Assembly: GCA_963717455.1 (NCBI GenBank)
Contig: OY970336.1
Span: forward strand, 2,604,001 to 2,668,000
DNA from: Bog-473 sp963717455
GTDB taxonomy: Bacteria > Actinomycetota > Acidimicrobiia > Acidimicrobiales > RAAP-2
Direction: 5' to 3'
Length of the DNA: 64,000 bases
Under the pieces are notes generated by a model. That model was not told the origin of the DNA and did not search any database. It saw only the letters and a program-made list of their open reading frames with translations. A program made the position numbers and the translations under genes. Shown in pieces: positions 24,367 through 32,541 of the stretch. Position 1 is the first letter of the stretch; each line of letters starts with the position of its first letter.

Positions 24367-24670
24367 CTGGCCTGCGCTGGGCAAAGGTGTCCAGAACGGC
24401 GCCCAGGATGACGTAGCGGGCGACGCCTTGGCCGCCCCGTTCTGCAACCAGGTCCTCTACGAATCGGGCACGCGCAACGATTCCCGCCCGAAACCAACGG
24501 GTGCCGACCGGGTCCATGTCCGGGCGGCTGCGCCAACCGTCCTCAGGTGCAGCCAGCTGCGGACCGATCGCGTCGTCAAGCACATGAGGCGGCTGATCGA
24601 CCTGAACGTGCGTGGCACGCCAGAGGGCGACCCGCATCGTGCCGGTGGCCGCGGTCTGTTCGTCTGCCAT
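24367..24670 (-). pseudogene. 5' fragment of a class I SAM-dependent methyltransferase (LCMT/PPM1-like)
   Basis: Read leftward from ATG 24670 the fragment gives TMRVALWRATHVQVDQPPHVLDDAIG, then FRAGIVARARFVEDLVAERG, then VARYVILGAVLDTFAQRRPEI. This order is the N-terminal third of leucine-carboxyl-methyltransferase-like proteins: the MRV..R..H..D.PP..DD helix, R.RF.ED.V, and the SAM-binding V.LGAGLDTFA.R strand. Family continuity stops after PEI; the remaining ~180 residues are missing, and the neighbouring gene ends about 35 bp away. A truncated, dead gene. Confidence 0.6.
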
Positions 24671-24930
24671 GGGCAATCCGGTCTGCTTGTGGTGCGTTCT
24701 TGACGCCCACGGTCGCGACCAACCGGAACCGTCGGAAGTGCCCCTGTGCCCCCGGGACGGGGTCGGTTCGCGTAAAGACCCTCTAGAACTAACCGGTACG
24801 TCACACTCCGCTCAGCCTTTGTTCAGATGGTCCACTTAGGCTCGCACCTAGCGATCCGAGCTGGCGCAATCCCCCCCACACCCCGGTGGCGACAGCCGAA
24901 TCGTAAGGGTTCAGGCGGCCCTGCGAAGGA

Positions 24931-24955
24931 CGGCCCCGCTTCGGCGGGGTCGTTT
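24931..24955 (+). terminator. intrinsic terminator-like hairpin just before intron 2
   Basis: GGCCCCGC-TTCG-GCGGGGTC followed by GTTTC. A GC-rich stem capped by a stable TTCG loop with a short T-run. It lies four bases before the putative 5' end of group II intron 2, the preferred target context of bacterial class C introns. Confidence 0.6.
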
Positions 24956-24958
24956 CGC

Positions 24959-26910
24959 GTGTACGCCCGGCAGCCGCGTCGGCAAGGAGGTGAGAATCCT
25001 TTCTGAGCTTTGGCCGTTGAAGTTCAGTAGCTGATGCCCAGGGCGTCTCGGCGACGAGGGGTCTGAAGGGGGCGGAGGCGAAGCCACAGGTTCGAACGAG
25101 CAGTGAACCGCTAGAAGGCCTTCTGTGAGTGGCGACCTCCCGCGCTAAAGGGAAGCCGATCATCAGGGCATGTCGATGAACGGTCGTTGTGATGACCTGG
25201 ACTCCGGGGGGTGGTTGCGGCGGACCGTGGCGAAAATGTCGACGAGGTGATCCGGGGAGACCTCGTAGGGTCCTGTGATGTCCCCACAGACGACGCCTGA
25301 CCTCTAGCGAGGTGGTCGGAGGTCCATGAAGGCCCGATCGGCGGACCGATGGGGGTCGGGTAGGCGATGCCATAACCGAAAGGGAAAAGCAGACCGATGC
25401 TCTCCGAGGAGTCAGACGGTTCGTAGTAGTGCTCAAGGCGGGGTAATGCCCGCTGACCCGCTCCACGGCGTGAGTGGGCGGCCTGCTGATCCGAGAGGAC
25501 CGGTGGTGCCGGCGAAGGGACCGACCGAGACCAAGCCGCAAAGCGAGCACCACGAACACCCGGCTCAGCAGCGGGACCAGCACAACGGTGCTGGCGGCCT
25601 GCCCGGGAATCACGGGGCGAGGGGAGCGGCTGAGAGAAGGGAGGGCTGGCCCGTGGGCCAGCTGTTGGAGGCGATCGCAGCACCGGCCAACCTTGTGAGC
25701 GCCTGGAGGAACGTCCGGGCGAACCGAGGGGCAGCCGGGATCGATGGGCAGAGCATCGCCAGCTTCGAAGCCGATCACGAGCACCAACTCGAGACGCTTC
25801 GTCGGCGGCTGCTCTCCGCCGAGCGATACGTCCCGCCGCCCGTGCGGCGAGTCGAGATCCCAAAGCCTGACGGGCGCATGCGTCCGTTGGGCATACCGAC
25901 AGTTGCCGATCGGGTGGTCCAACAGGCCACCCGTCAGGTGATCGAGCCGCTGTTCGAAGCCAAGTTCCTGCCCTGCAGCTTCGGCTACCGGCCAGGCAAG
26001 AGTGCCCAGGCAGCGGTGCATTGGGTTCGTCAGGCGAATCTGCGTGGTGACCGGTGGGTCGCCGAGTTCGACATCGAGGGTTTCTTCGATCACCTGCATC
26101 ACCCCCGCCTGCTGCGGGAGGTGGCCAAGGAGGTCGACGACCCCGAGGTGATCGGGCTCATCCGCAGGTGGCTCAAAGCCGGAGTTCTGACCGACGAGGG
26201 ACACGTTCCGTCGCTGGCTGGGACGCCCCAAGGAGGGGTGATCTCACCCCTCCTGGCCAACATCTACCTCCACCGCCTTGATGTCGAAGTGCGACGGGCC
26301 GGCTTCCGGCTCATTCGCTACGCCGACGACTTCGTGATTCTCACGGACCGCCGGATCGAGGCGCAGGCTGCTGATGTCCTTGTTCGCCAGCTACTGGCCG
26401 ACATGGGACTCCACGTTGCCGAGTCCAAGTCCGGCGTGAAGAAGATGACCGAAGGATTCGAGTTTCTTGGGTTCATTGTTCTCGGGAGGTATCTGCGACC
26501 GAGACCGAAATCCCTGAGCGCGTTCAAAGAAAGGGTGAGGTCTCTCACCCGTCGGAAGGCGCCCGTGTCGATACCCCAGATGATCAAGGATCTGAACCCT
26601 CTCCTTCGGGGATGGGCCAACTACTTCGCCATCGGCGACGTCCTTGAGCTCTTTTCAGACCTTGACGGCTGGATACGTACGCGGCTCCGCTCCAAAGCAC
26701 GCGGCTCGAAGGCCCGCTACATCTCAACCCTGAAAATGCCGAATCATCTGCTCCGCAGTCTCGGTCTGGTCAGTTTGGAAGAGATTGCTCGGGCCAGGCG
26801 ACTCTCGCCCGCATAGGGCGCAGTCTTGGGTGAGCCGGATGCGGTCCCGCACGTCCGGTTCTGATGGGGGGCCCTTGGCCGAGAGGCCAAGGGCCTACCC
26901 GCTCAGCCCA
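24959..26910 (+). ncRNA. group II intron 2 (probably class C)
   Basis: The intron carries a maturase gene. The 5' end is placed at GTGTACGCCCGGC (24959), followed by the domain I elements GGCAAGGAGGTGAGAATCC. Domain V is at 26832-26861 (GAGCCGGATGCGG ... CCGCACGTCCGGTTC, with the AGC triad). Domain VI is a near-perfect hairpin, GGGCCCTTGGCC-GAGA-GGCCAAGGGCC, followed by TACCC with a candidate bulged branch-point A. The position right after a terminator hairpin supports class C. The exact 3' splice point is uncertain within about 10 bases. Both ends and the RNA core look intact, so it may be active. Confidence 0.78.
25446..26816 (+). CDS. ltrA: group II intron reverse transcriptase/maturase 2
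   Basis: 456 aa from ATG 25446; the start is uncertain because the frame is open further upstream and no strong ribosome site is seen. RT motifs: NRGAAGIDGQSI, RPLGIPTVADRVVQQA, CSFGYRPGKSAQAAVHWV, WVAEFDIEGFFDHLHH, GTPQGGVISPLLANIYLH, IRYADDFVILTD (catalytic YADD), LHVAESKSGVKKM and FEFLGFIVLG. A maturase region with LNPLLRGWANYFAIGD follows. No HNH domain, as in class C introns. Clearly different from the maturase of intron 1, so the two introns arrived independently. Confidence 0.92.
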   Translation: MPADPLHGVSGRPADPRGPVVPAKGPTETKPQSEHHEHPAQQRDQHNGAGGLPGNHGARGAAERREGWPVGQLLEAIAAPANLVSAWRNVRANRGAAGIDGQSIASFEADHEHQLETLRRRLLSAERYVPPPVRRVEIPKPDGRMRPLGIPTVADRVVQQATRQVIEPLFEAKFLPCSFGYRPGKSAQAAVHWVRQANLRGDRWVAEFDIEGFFDHLHHPRLLREVAKEVDDPEVIGLIRRWLKAGVLTDEGHVPSLAGTPQGGVISPLLANIYLHRLDVEVRRAGFRLIRYADDFVILTDRRIEAQAADVLVRQLLADMGLHVAESKSGVKKMTEGFEFLGFIVLGRYLRPRPKSLSAFKERVRSLTRRKAPVSIPQMIKDLNPLLRGWANYFAIGDVLELFSDLDGWIRTRLRSKARGSKARYISTLKMPNHLLRSLGLVSLEEIARARRLSPA

Positions 26911-27123
26911 CGGAATGACACGCTTTGAGCAGGCCGTATACAGAACGCCGCCCAGAAAGAGGAGCCACGAACGCAGAACTGGGCGAAAGTGCAGCGCCGA
27001 GCGGAGCAGTCGCGAATGCCTCGTGCTCACTGGACTGGGCCGACAGACTGACCTCGGGCTTGCAGACCGACCCATGAGCCTCCCCGATCCACCGAGCGGC
27101 GCTTCAATCAGCTGACCAGCGCG
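26911..27123. other. gap after intron 2
   Basis: About 210 bases of exon-side DNA before the Nudix stop. No gene or convincing hairpin was recognised. Confidence 0.3.
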
Positions 27124-27681
27124 TCAATGCGGAGGTGGACCGAGCAAACCGAGGTGATCGAGCGCCACGTAGCCGGCCCAAGCATCCGTGAGCTGGCCCG
27201 ACCGAAGATGTCGATGGAATTCGGGGAGTGGCTGAGTGAGCGTCTCGCAGAACTCTTCCGAAGGGTCCAGGGATGGCTCAGAGATCTGCCGGCATTCCGT
27301 TGCAACTGCTGCCCATTTGCGCCGGGTGATCGTCGCACCTTGCCAAGTGTGTCCGACGATCACAACCTCTCCGACGTAGCCTGTCTCTTCCTGAAGTTCT
27401 CGCCTCGCCGCCTCCACAGGTGTTTCGTCTCTGCTCACATGCCCGCCAGGAAGCTCGTCGAGGAAGCAGTCGGGTCCCGGACGGTATTGGCGAGCAAGGA
27501 CCACGTCTTGCGAGTCGGTCAGAGCCACGATGGCGACTGCGTCCGGAGCAACGAGCAGATCCCAATCGACTTCAGCGCCATTGGGCATGCGATAGATGTT
27601 GGTGACAACGTTCATCCATCGACCTGGGCCCGGTCGCCGGGTGACCAACTCCCACGGCTTCACACCGCCCTCCGACGACAT
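27124..27681 (-). CDS. Nudix hydrolase (ADP-ribose pyrophosphatase-like)
   Basis: 185 aa from ATG 27681 (MSSEGGVKPWELVTRR); the longer frame upstream has no family character. The Nudix box is complete: GGHVSRDETPVEAARRELQEETGYVGE (G-x5-E-x7-REUXEExGU). The N-terminal strand pattern (VTNIYRMPNGAEVDWDLLVAPDAVAIVAL...VVLARQYRPGPDCFLDELPGG) is that of ADP-ribose/NDP-sugar pyrophosphatases (NudF-type), which hydrolyse nucleoside diphosphates linked to another group using Mg2+. The C-terminus is PEFHRHLRSGQLTDAWAGYVALDHLGLL. Divergent from the PAP2 gene, starts about 118 bp apart. Confidence 0.9.
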   Translation of the reverse strand: MSSEGGVKPWELVTRRPGPGRWMNVVTNIYRMPNGAEVDWDLLVAPDAVAIVALTDSQDVVLARQYRPGPDCFLDELPGGHVSRDETPVEAARRELQEETGYVGEVVIVGHTWQGATITRRKWAAVATECRQISEPSLDPSEEFCETLTQPLPEFHRHLRSGQLTDAWAGYVALDHLGLLGPPPH

Positions 27682-27798
27682 GGTCGTGATACTCCCAGAG
27701 ATTGGCGCTCGAGTGCCAGCGTCCCGATCTGCTCGACAAGGGTGCAACGACCGGCGAGTGACAACACAACGTCTCGTGGGCCACGTAGTTTGCTCTCC

Positions 27799-28437
27799 GT
27801 GCGGCGCGCCAGGCTCAAGGTCACCGCGCTGAGCTGCCTCCTCGCAACCGCGGTCTTGGCTTTGGCCGTGGCGCACGGCCGCTCCCCGTACGCATTCGAG
27901 CACGCCGTTCTCCAGTGGCTGGGGCCTCCGTCTACCTTGCGAGACTGGGCCAATCTCGCCAAGCTCCTCGCTGCCCCATGTATCGGCGCCGTCCTCGTCG
28001 TCTCAATTGCCCTCGGCTTGGTCAGACGAGCCTTCATCCGTCTCGTTGTCTACGCGGTGTTCGCCGCTGCGGCGCTGCTCGTCAGCGAACACGTTGCCAA
28101 GCCGCTGGTCCAGCGGACCTACTTTGGCGATCTCACCTTCCCCTCCGGGCACGTCACCGCGGTCAGCGCGACTGCGCTTGCCATGTGGCTGGCGCTGTAC
28201 CCGCTGCTCGGGAAGCGGGCACGCATCATCACGCTCGTGCTCGGCGTCGCCTGGAGCCTGCTCATGTCGCTGGCCGTCGTCGGGGCGCACTGGCACACGC
28301 CGCTGGACGCAGTCGGGTCCATCCTGCTCTCCGTCGGCATCGTCACTGCAGGCGCCGCTGTCTTCGAGCCGGTTGGGACTCGAGGGCTCTTCATGGGCGC
28401 AGGGCGCGCTCGGATTGGGGAACGGGGAGACGGGTAG
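27799..28437 (+). CDS. PAP2-superfamily membrane phosphatase
   Basis: 212 aa from GTG 27799 (reads RRARLKVTALSCLLATAVLALAVAH). Five to six transmembrane helices. Motif 1 is KPLVQRTYFG (Lys/Arg), motif 2 FPSGHVTAVSATALA (PSGH). Motif 3 reads SLAVVGAHWHTPLDAVGSIL, with a His and an Asp but without the usual Arg of SRx5HxxxD. Family members dephosphorylate undecaprenyl pyrophosphate, phosphatidic acid or related lipids on the outer membrane face. The missing Arg could mean altered activity. A nearby GNAT gene is in the same direction with no overlap. Confidence 0.85.
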   Translation: MRRARLKVTALSCLLATAVLALAVAHGRSPYAFEHAVLQWLGPPSTLRDWANLAKLLAAPCIGAVLVVSIALGLVRRAFIRLVVYAVFAAAALLVSEHVAKPLVQRTYFGDLTFPSGHVTAVSATALAMWLALYPLLGKRARIITLVLGVAWSLLMSLAVVGAHWHTPLDAVGSILLSVGIVTAGAAVFEPVGTRGLFMGAGRARIGERGDG

Positions 28438-28506
28438 CAGTCCGGTGTCGCACCGACCTTTCGCGGATGGGCGCCCAGACCGCCAGGAGCGGAGACATGA
28501 TGTGGC

Positions 28507-28968
28507 ATGGAGATCCGGAGAGCCCTCCCAGGCGAGGCAGGATCTCTCGCTGCGCTGTGGCTCCGGTCGCGTGCGGCCTCGGCTCCCTCGATTCCTCCGA
28601 CCATCCACACCGATGAGGAGGTACGCCTGTGGTTTGAGGAGGAAGTGCTCCCGACATGTGAGGTCTGGGTCGCTGGCGGCTCTCACGGCGCGATGGCCCT
28701 GATGGTGCTCGACCATGAGTGGATCGATCAGCTCTATGTCGATCCAGCGGCGACGCGAATGGGCATCGGAGGGGCACTGCTCGACCATGCCATGCGGCAG
28801 CGTCCGGACGGACTCAAGCTGTGGACCTTTCAGGGCAATCTCGACGCTCGGCGCTTCTATGAAAAGCACGGCTTCGTCGCCATTGCCACGACGACAGGCG
28901 ACAACGAGGAGCACGCGCCCGACGTGTGCTACGAGTGGCAACCCTCCTTGACCGTCACGCCCGGTTAG
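28507..28968 (+). CDS. GNAT-family N-acetyltransferase
   Basis: 153 aa, ATG 28507. N-terminus MEIRRALPGEAGSLAALWLRS with the usual first strand and helix. The acetyl-CoA-binding motif A is IDQLYVDPAATRMGIGGALLDHAMRQRPDGLKLWTF (R/Q-x-x-G-x-G/A as RMGIGG), and motif B is QGNLDARRFYEKHGFVAIATTTG. It transfers an acetyl group from acetyl-CoA to an unknown amine acceptor, perhaps a small molecule. Stand-alone gene. Confidence 0.88.
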   Translation: MEIRRALPGEAGSLAALWLRSRAASAPSIPPTIHTDEEVRLWFEEEVLPTCEVWVAGGSHGAMALMVLDHEWIDQLYVDPAATRMGIGGALLDHAMRQRPDGLKLWTFQGNLDARRFYEKHGFVAIATTTGDNEEHAPDVCYEWQPSLTVTPG

Positions 28969-29011
28969 GCCCCCGCCGAGCCACCTGCACCACCGCGCCG
29001 ACACGAGGCGG

Positions 29012-29110
29012 TCACCACGCCCATCGCCAGTAGATCCCAATCAGCAGGCCGATGCCGAAGAGGGCCAGCATCAGCAGGATGAGGTCGATTGGCGACAGCA
29101 CCCGGTTCAC
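29012..29110 (-). CDS. candidate small single-helix membrane protein (32 aa)
   Basis: A GTG at 29110 opens a 32-codon frame reading NRVLSPIDLILLMLALFGIG and then LLIGIYWRWAW before a TGA at 29012. It is one long hydrophobic helix with a charged N-terminus and an aromatic, basic C-terminus, a composition expected of a small membrane protein rather than random high-GC sequence. It starts 22 bp after the stop of the large repeat-protein gene and could be translated from that transcript. No ribosome site was seen. Unproven. Confidence 0.35.
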   Translation of the reverse strand: MNRVLSPIDLILLMLALFGIGLLIGIYWRWAW

Positions 29111-29132
29111 ACGCGTTCAGTGTACGGCCCAT

Positions 29133-31289
29133 CTACTGTGAGCTGGCGATCCCGACGATCGGCGCGTTCAGCGGTACGCCCCCCATGGAGCCGTCGAACT
29201 CAGCGTCACCGAAGGCAAAGATCCCACCGTCGGACGCAACCATCCTGTATCCGGCACCGTCCGGCGTTGCGGCCATTCCCCTGATCGGCTTGTTCAACGC
29301 GTGGTTCCCCATGGAGCCGAGAAGCGGTGCGTCACCATCGGCCAAGAGGCCTCCGTCGGATGCGACCGCCCAGTAGCCCCCACCGCCGTTGGTCGACGCC
29401 ATCCCGACGATGGGTGCGGCCAGTTCAACGTTCCCGGTAGAGCGCAGGAAGGGGGCATGGAAGGCGAAGATTCCGCCGTCACTCGCCACTTCCCAGTAGC
29501 CGCCAGTTGTCGGATCGGCCGCAAGTCCCACGATGGGCTTGTTGAGGGGCCTGCCTCCCATCGACCCGTAGAAGTGCGCGTCGCCGAATGCGAACACCCC
29601 GCCGTCCTTGGCCACCAACCAATAGCCTTCACCGTCGGGCGTCGAGGCGATGCCCACGATCGGCTGATTGAGCCGGCCACCCCCCATCGACCCGTAGAAG
29701 TGAGCGTCGCCGAATGCGAACACCCCACCGTCTCTGGATACGAGCCAATAGCCCCGACCGTCCTGGGTCGAGGCAATACCGACGATCGGAGCGTTCAAGG
29801 GTGTCCCGCCCATCGATCCGTAGAAGTGCGCCGTTCCGAACGAGAAGATGCCGCCGTCGGAACCCACTTCCCAATAGCCCTGAGTGGCCTGGTTGGCAAT
29901 GGTGAGGGACCGTGCGGACGATACAGAACTCTGAAAGTTCCCGTCGCCTGGGTAGTTCGCGGTCAGCGCGTAATTGCCGGGAGGCAGTTGGGTGCCGCTG
30001 AGTGCCGGACAGCTCCCCGCCGCCGTGTTCGGACCCTCCGGTTGGAGGGCGATCGTACAGACGGTGGTGCCCCCGTCTTGCACCGTGACGGAACCGGTCG
30101 GGGAGCCGGTTGTCCCCGAGGTCACGGTGGCAGAGATGATGACCGAGCCCTCGTCGCCATAGGAGGTGGACGAGGGCGAGATGCTCAGCGAGGCCGAGCT
30201 CGTCGCCGGGTAGATCGCGAGGGGGACGGTCGTCGACGCCGGGACGAAGTTGGCATCACCGGGATAGCTCAGCGTGACGCTGTAAGGCGTGGTGGAGGCC
30301 GGGAGGGCGGTGGCTGAGCCGATGTAGCAGGGATTCGCGCCCCCGTTGTCGGCCCGACACGAGCCGGGCGCGACCAGGTTCACGCCGTTTGCAGTGATGG
30401 AGACCGAACCGGTGGGGTTGCCGTTGTTGTTGCCGCCCACGCCCACGATGAAGAAGTTGCCGTTCTCCGCGCCGTACAGGGCATAGCCCGGAACGGGGAA
30501 GACCTGCATCTGCGTTGTCACCTGTTCGACCGTGAGGTCCTGGGGCGCAGACGAAGACCCGATGTAGTTGTCGTCGCCTCCGTACACCGCGGTCAGCACA
30601 TAGGGTCCAGCGCCCAACTGCGTGTCGTTGATGTAGCAGTTCCCACTCGACTGACCTCCGCCCCCTCCGAAGACGCCTGTCGAGCAGAGGTAGGTGCCCG
30701 GTCCGGGCGCGCCCGGCGCGGCGTCGTACACCGTGACGTTCCCGGTGGGGGATTGGTTGGCGCCGGGCAGGCCCGAGACCGTCAGGTCGAAGGAGAGCTG
30801 GGACTCGTTCCCGTAGGTGATCGACGTTCCGGGGGAGGGGGAGGTGATCGTAGTCGTCGTGTCAGCCTGAACGACCGTCTGGGGCAGGGATCCGGTATTC
30901 GGGAGATAGGTCGCGTCACCGTGGAAGATCGCCGTAATGGTGTGGTCGCCGATTGAGAGGTAGCTGTTGGGCTCGACACAGGTCGACGTGTACGTTCCTG
31001 GCGCGATGCTCAGCAGCGCTTGGGAGTTGCAGTTGACGATGTCATTCCCGTTGTCTTGGAACTCGATCGTGTCGCCGAGGTCGAGGCTGCCCAAGTCGGA
31101 GGTGGTCAAGGTGGCGGTATAGCTCACGTCCTGGCCAAAGAAGGATGGGGTGGACGACGACGCCATGGAGATCGAGACCAGATTGGGCAACGCGGATGCC
31201 GGAGAGGCCCAGCCAAGCGCCGCCAAAGGTGCACAGAGGCCACCGACGAGCGCCAGCCAGGTGCATCGTCGCTTTCGTCCACCCGACAT
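29133..31289 (-). CDS. secreted Ig-like domain protein with C-terminal YWLV repeats
   Basis: 718 aa from ATG 31289 (MSGGRKRRCTWLALVG; GAGGG ribosome site 7 bases before). The signal peptide ends near ASPASA. Residues ~40-460 form about four bacterial Ig-like (Big_3-type) domains, recognisable by repeats of GDHTITAIFHGDATYLPNTGS, GPYVLTAVYGGDDNYIGSS, TPYSVTLSYPGDANFVPAS and GNYALTANYPGDGNFQSS with intervening PTGNVTVYD / PTGSVTVQDGG strands. The C-terminal ~260 residues are about six 42-residue YWLVASDGG repeats, as in the proteins at 6830 and 39070. An exported surface or adhesin-like protein by architecture; function unknown. Confidence 0.85.
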   Translation of the reverse strand: MSGGRKRRCTWLALVGGLCAPLAALGWASPASALPNLVSISMASSSTPSFFGQDVSYTATLTTSDLGSLDLGDTIEFQDNGNDIVNCNSQALLSIAPGTYTSTCVEPNSYLSIGDHTITAIFHGDATYLPNTGSLPQTVVQADTTTTITSPSPGTSITYGNESQLSFDLTVSGLPGANQSPTGNVTVYDAAPGAPGPGTYLCSTGVFGGGGGQSSGNCYINDTQLGAGPYVLTAVYGGDDNYIGSSSAPQDLTVEQVTTQMQVFPVPGYALYGAENGNFFIVGVGGNNNGNPTGSVSITANGVNLVAPGSCRADNGGANPCYIGSATALPASTTPYSVTLSYPGDANFVPASTTVPLAIYPATSSASLSISPSSTSYGDEGSVIISATVTSGTTGSPTGSVTVQDGGTTVCTIALQPEGPNTAAGSCPALSGTQLPPGNYALTANYPGDGNFQSSVSSARSLTIANQATQGYWEVGSDGGIFSFGTAHFYGSMGGTPLNAPIVGIASTQDGRGYWLVSRDGGVFAFGDAHFYGSMGGGRLNQPIVGIASTPDGEGYWLVAKDGGVFAFGDAHFYGSMGGRPLNKPIVGLAADPTTGGYWEVASDGGIFAFHAPFLRSTGNVELAAPIVGMASTNGGGGYWAVASDGGLLADGDAPLLGSMGNHALNKPIRGMAATPDGAGYRMVASDGGIFAFGDAEFDGSMGGVPLNAPIVGIASSQ

Positions 31290-31676
31290 TCGCATTCCCT
31301 CGCTGAGCTGCGGCCACCTGAAGGCCGTCTGCCGATCGTCCAGATATGCCAGGCATGCCCCGGGCTTCAGTGGATCGACGCCACTCAGAGCCGGACGGTC
31401 GAGCATGATTGAGAAATGACATAGGCATTGTCGGCCTGATCGCCTCGTTTGTTGAGCAAAAGATGCTCAAACGTTGTCGAACCAGTGGGTGTCGAAATCG
31501 CCAGCTGCCGCAGTTCTGGATCATCCTGCCGGTATCGGACCAGATCAACAGCTTCACGCCGTGGGTGGGTCACCGCTCCGGACCCGCGACGAGCGTTGTT
31601 CTCTGCGCGGCGGCGTGTGGTCAGAGCTTCGAGTCCTCGACGACGCGCACTTCATCTCCCGGGATGCGTCGCGACT

Positions 31677-32528
31677 TCAGGAATGCGACGACAGCGGAGC
31701 GTGGGCCGGGCTCTGCGCGTGCATCCGGCCGCCCGCCAAGAGCACGGCACCCACCACCACTGCGGCAAAGCTGGCCACCCGGGCAACCCCGGCCAACCCC
31801 GGAGGGATCGGCTCGTGGAAGACGACGATCCCACCCACGATCGGGATGAGATTGTTGACCAACGTGGAGGAGCCGGCGGTCTCGAGGACCCGGCCGCGCT
31901 GGAAGGCCCCCTGCAGCGTCACGAAAGCCAGTGCCGTGCACACGGCCAGGATGGGGATGAAGAGGAGGCCGACGCCGTCCACGGCGCCCTTGGTCGCCAG
32001 GTCGCCCACACCGAAGAGGAGTCCGGCGGCGCACCCCAGGAGCGCCCCGGGATGCGTCTTGCGGGCCAGGAGCCCGAGCAACCCGGCGAGGGCCGCCCCC
32101 ACGGCGATCACCACGATCAGGGTCATCATGTGTGCCGGAGCGGTCGGCGTGATGGCGGAGGTCAGCGTCAGCCCGAGCAGGACGAGGCCGCCCACGGCGA
32201 TGTAGGTGCCGATCCACTCCTGCCGCGTGAGGGGCGTACCGAGCCGGTGGGCCAGGATGGCGAGGATCCCCACGCCGCCGGCGGACACCGACTGCACCAA
32301 GGACAGCGGAGCGAGCGCGAGGGCCGCGATGTAGAGACCCCAGCCGATCCACCCGGCTCCGTAGCCGAGCATCCACTGGCGGTTCCTCACGAGGTGCCGG
32401 GCGGAACTGAAGGGATGCCTGACGGAAAGGGTCAGCATGGTGTTCGCCGCCCCGTGCTGGACGAAGAACCCCACGTTGAGGGCGAGGGCCGCCAGGAGAG
32501 CCAGCACGAGGCCGGCGGCCAGCTTCAT
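31677..32528 (-). CDS. DMT-superfamily (EamA-type) transporter
   Basis: 283 aa from ATG 32528. Nine to ten hydrophobic helices, beginning MKLAAGLVLALLAALALNVGFFVQHGAA. The two EamA-like halves show SLVQSVSAGGVGILAILAHRLGTPLTRQEWIGTYIAVGGLVLLG and later LVNNLIPIVGGIVVFHEPIPPGLAGVARVASFAAVVVGAVLLA, the standard end of each repeat. DMT proteins export or import small metabolites. The substrate is unknown. It lies 13 bp after the SGNH hydrolase stop on the same strand, probably one operon. Confidence 0.85.
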   Translation of the reverse strand: MKLAAGLVLALLAALALNVGFFVQHGAANTMLTLSVRHPFSSARHLVRNRQWMLGYGAGWIGWGLYIAALALAPLSLVQSVSAGGVGILAILAHRLGTPLTRQEWIGTYIAVGGLVLLGLTLTSAITPTAPAHMMTLIVVIAVGAALAGLLGLLARKTHPGALLGCAAGLLFGVGDLATKGAVDGVGLLFIPILAVCTALAFVTLQGAFQRGRVLETAGSSTLVNNLIPIVGGIVVFHEPIPPGLAGVARVASFAAVVVGAVLLAGGRMHAQSPAHAPLSSHS

Positions 32529-32541
32529 CGCGCCGCGGGCG

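Noticed and set aside
24801..26231. 476-codon leftward frame across group II intron 2
   Set aside because: It lies antisense to the intron RNA and the maturase, with no recognisable motif. It is explained by base composition.
29133..31289. Regularly spaced similar DNA blocks that could suggest a CRISPR or repeat array
   Set aside because: The blocks are the coding sequence of 42-residue protein repeats and diverge at synonymous sites. No short identical repeats with unique spacers are present anywhere in the window.
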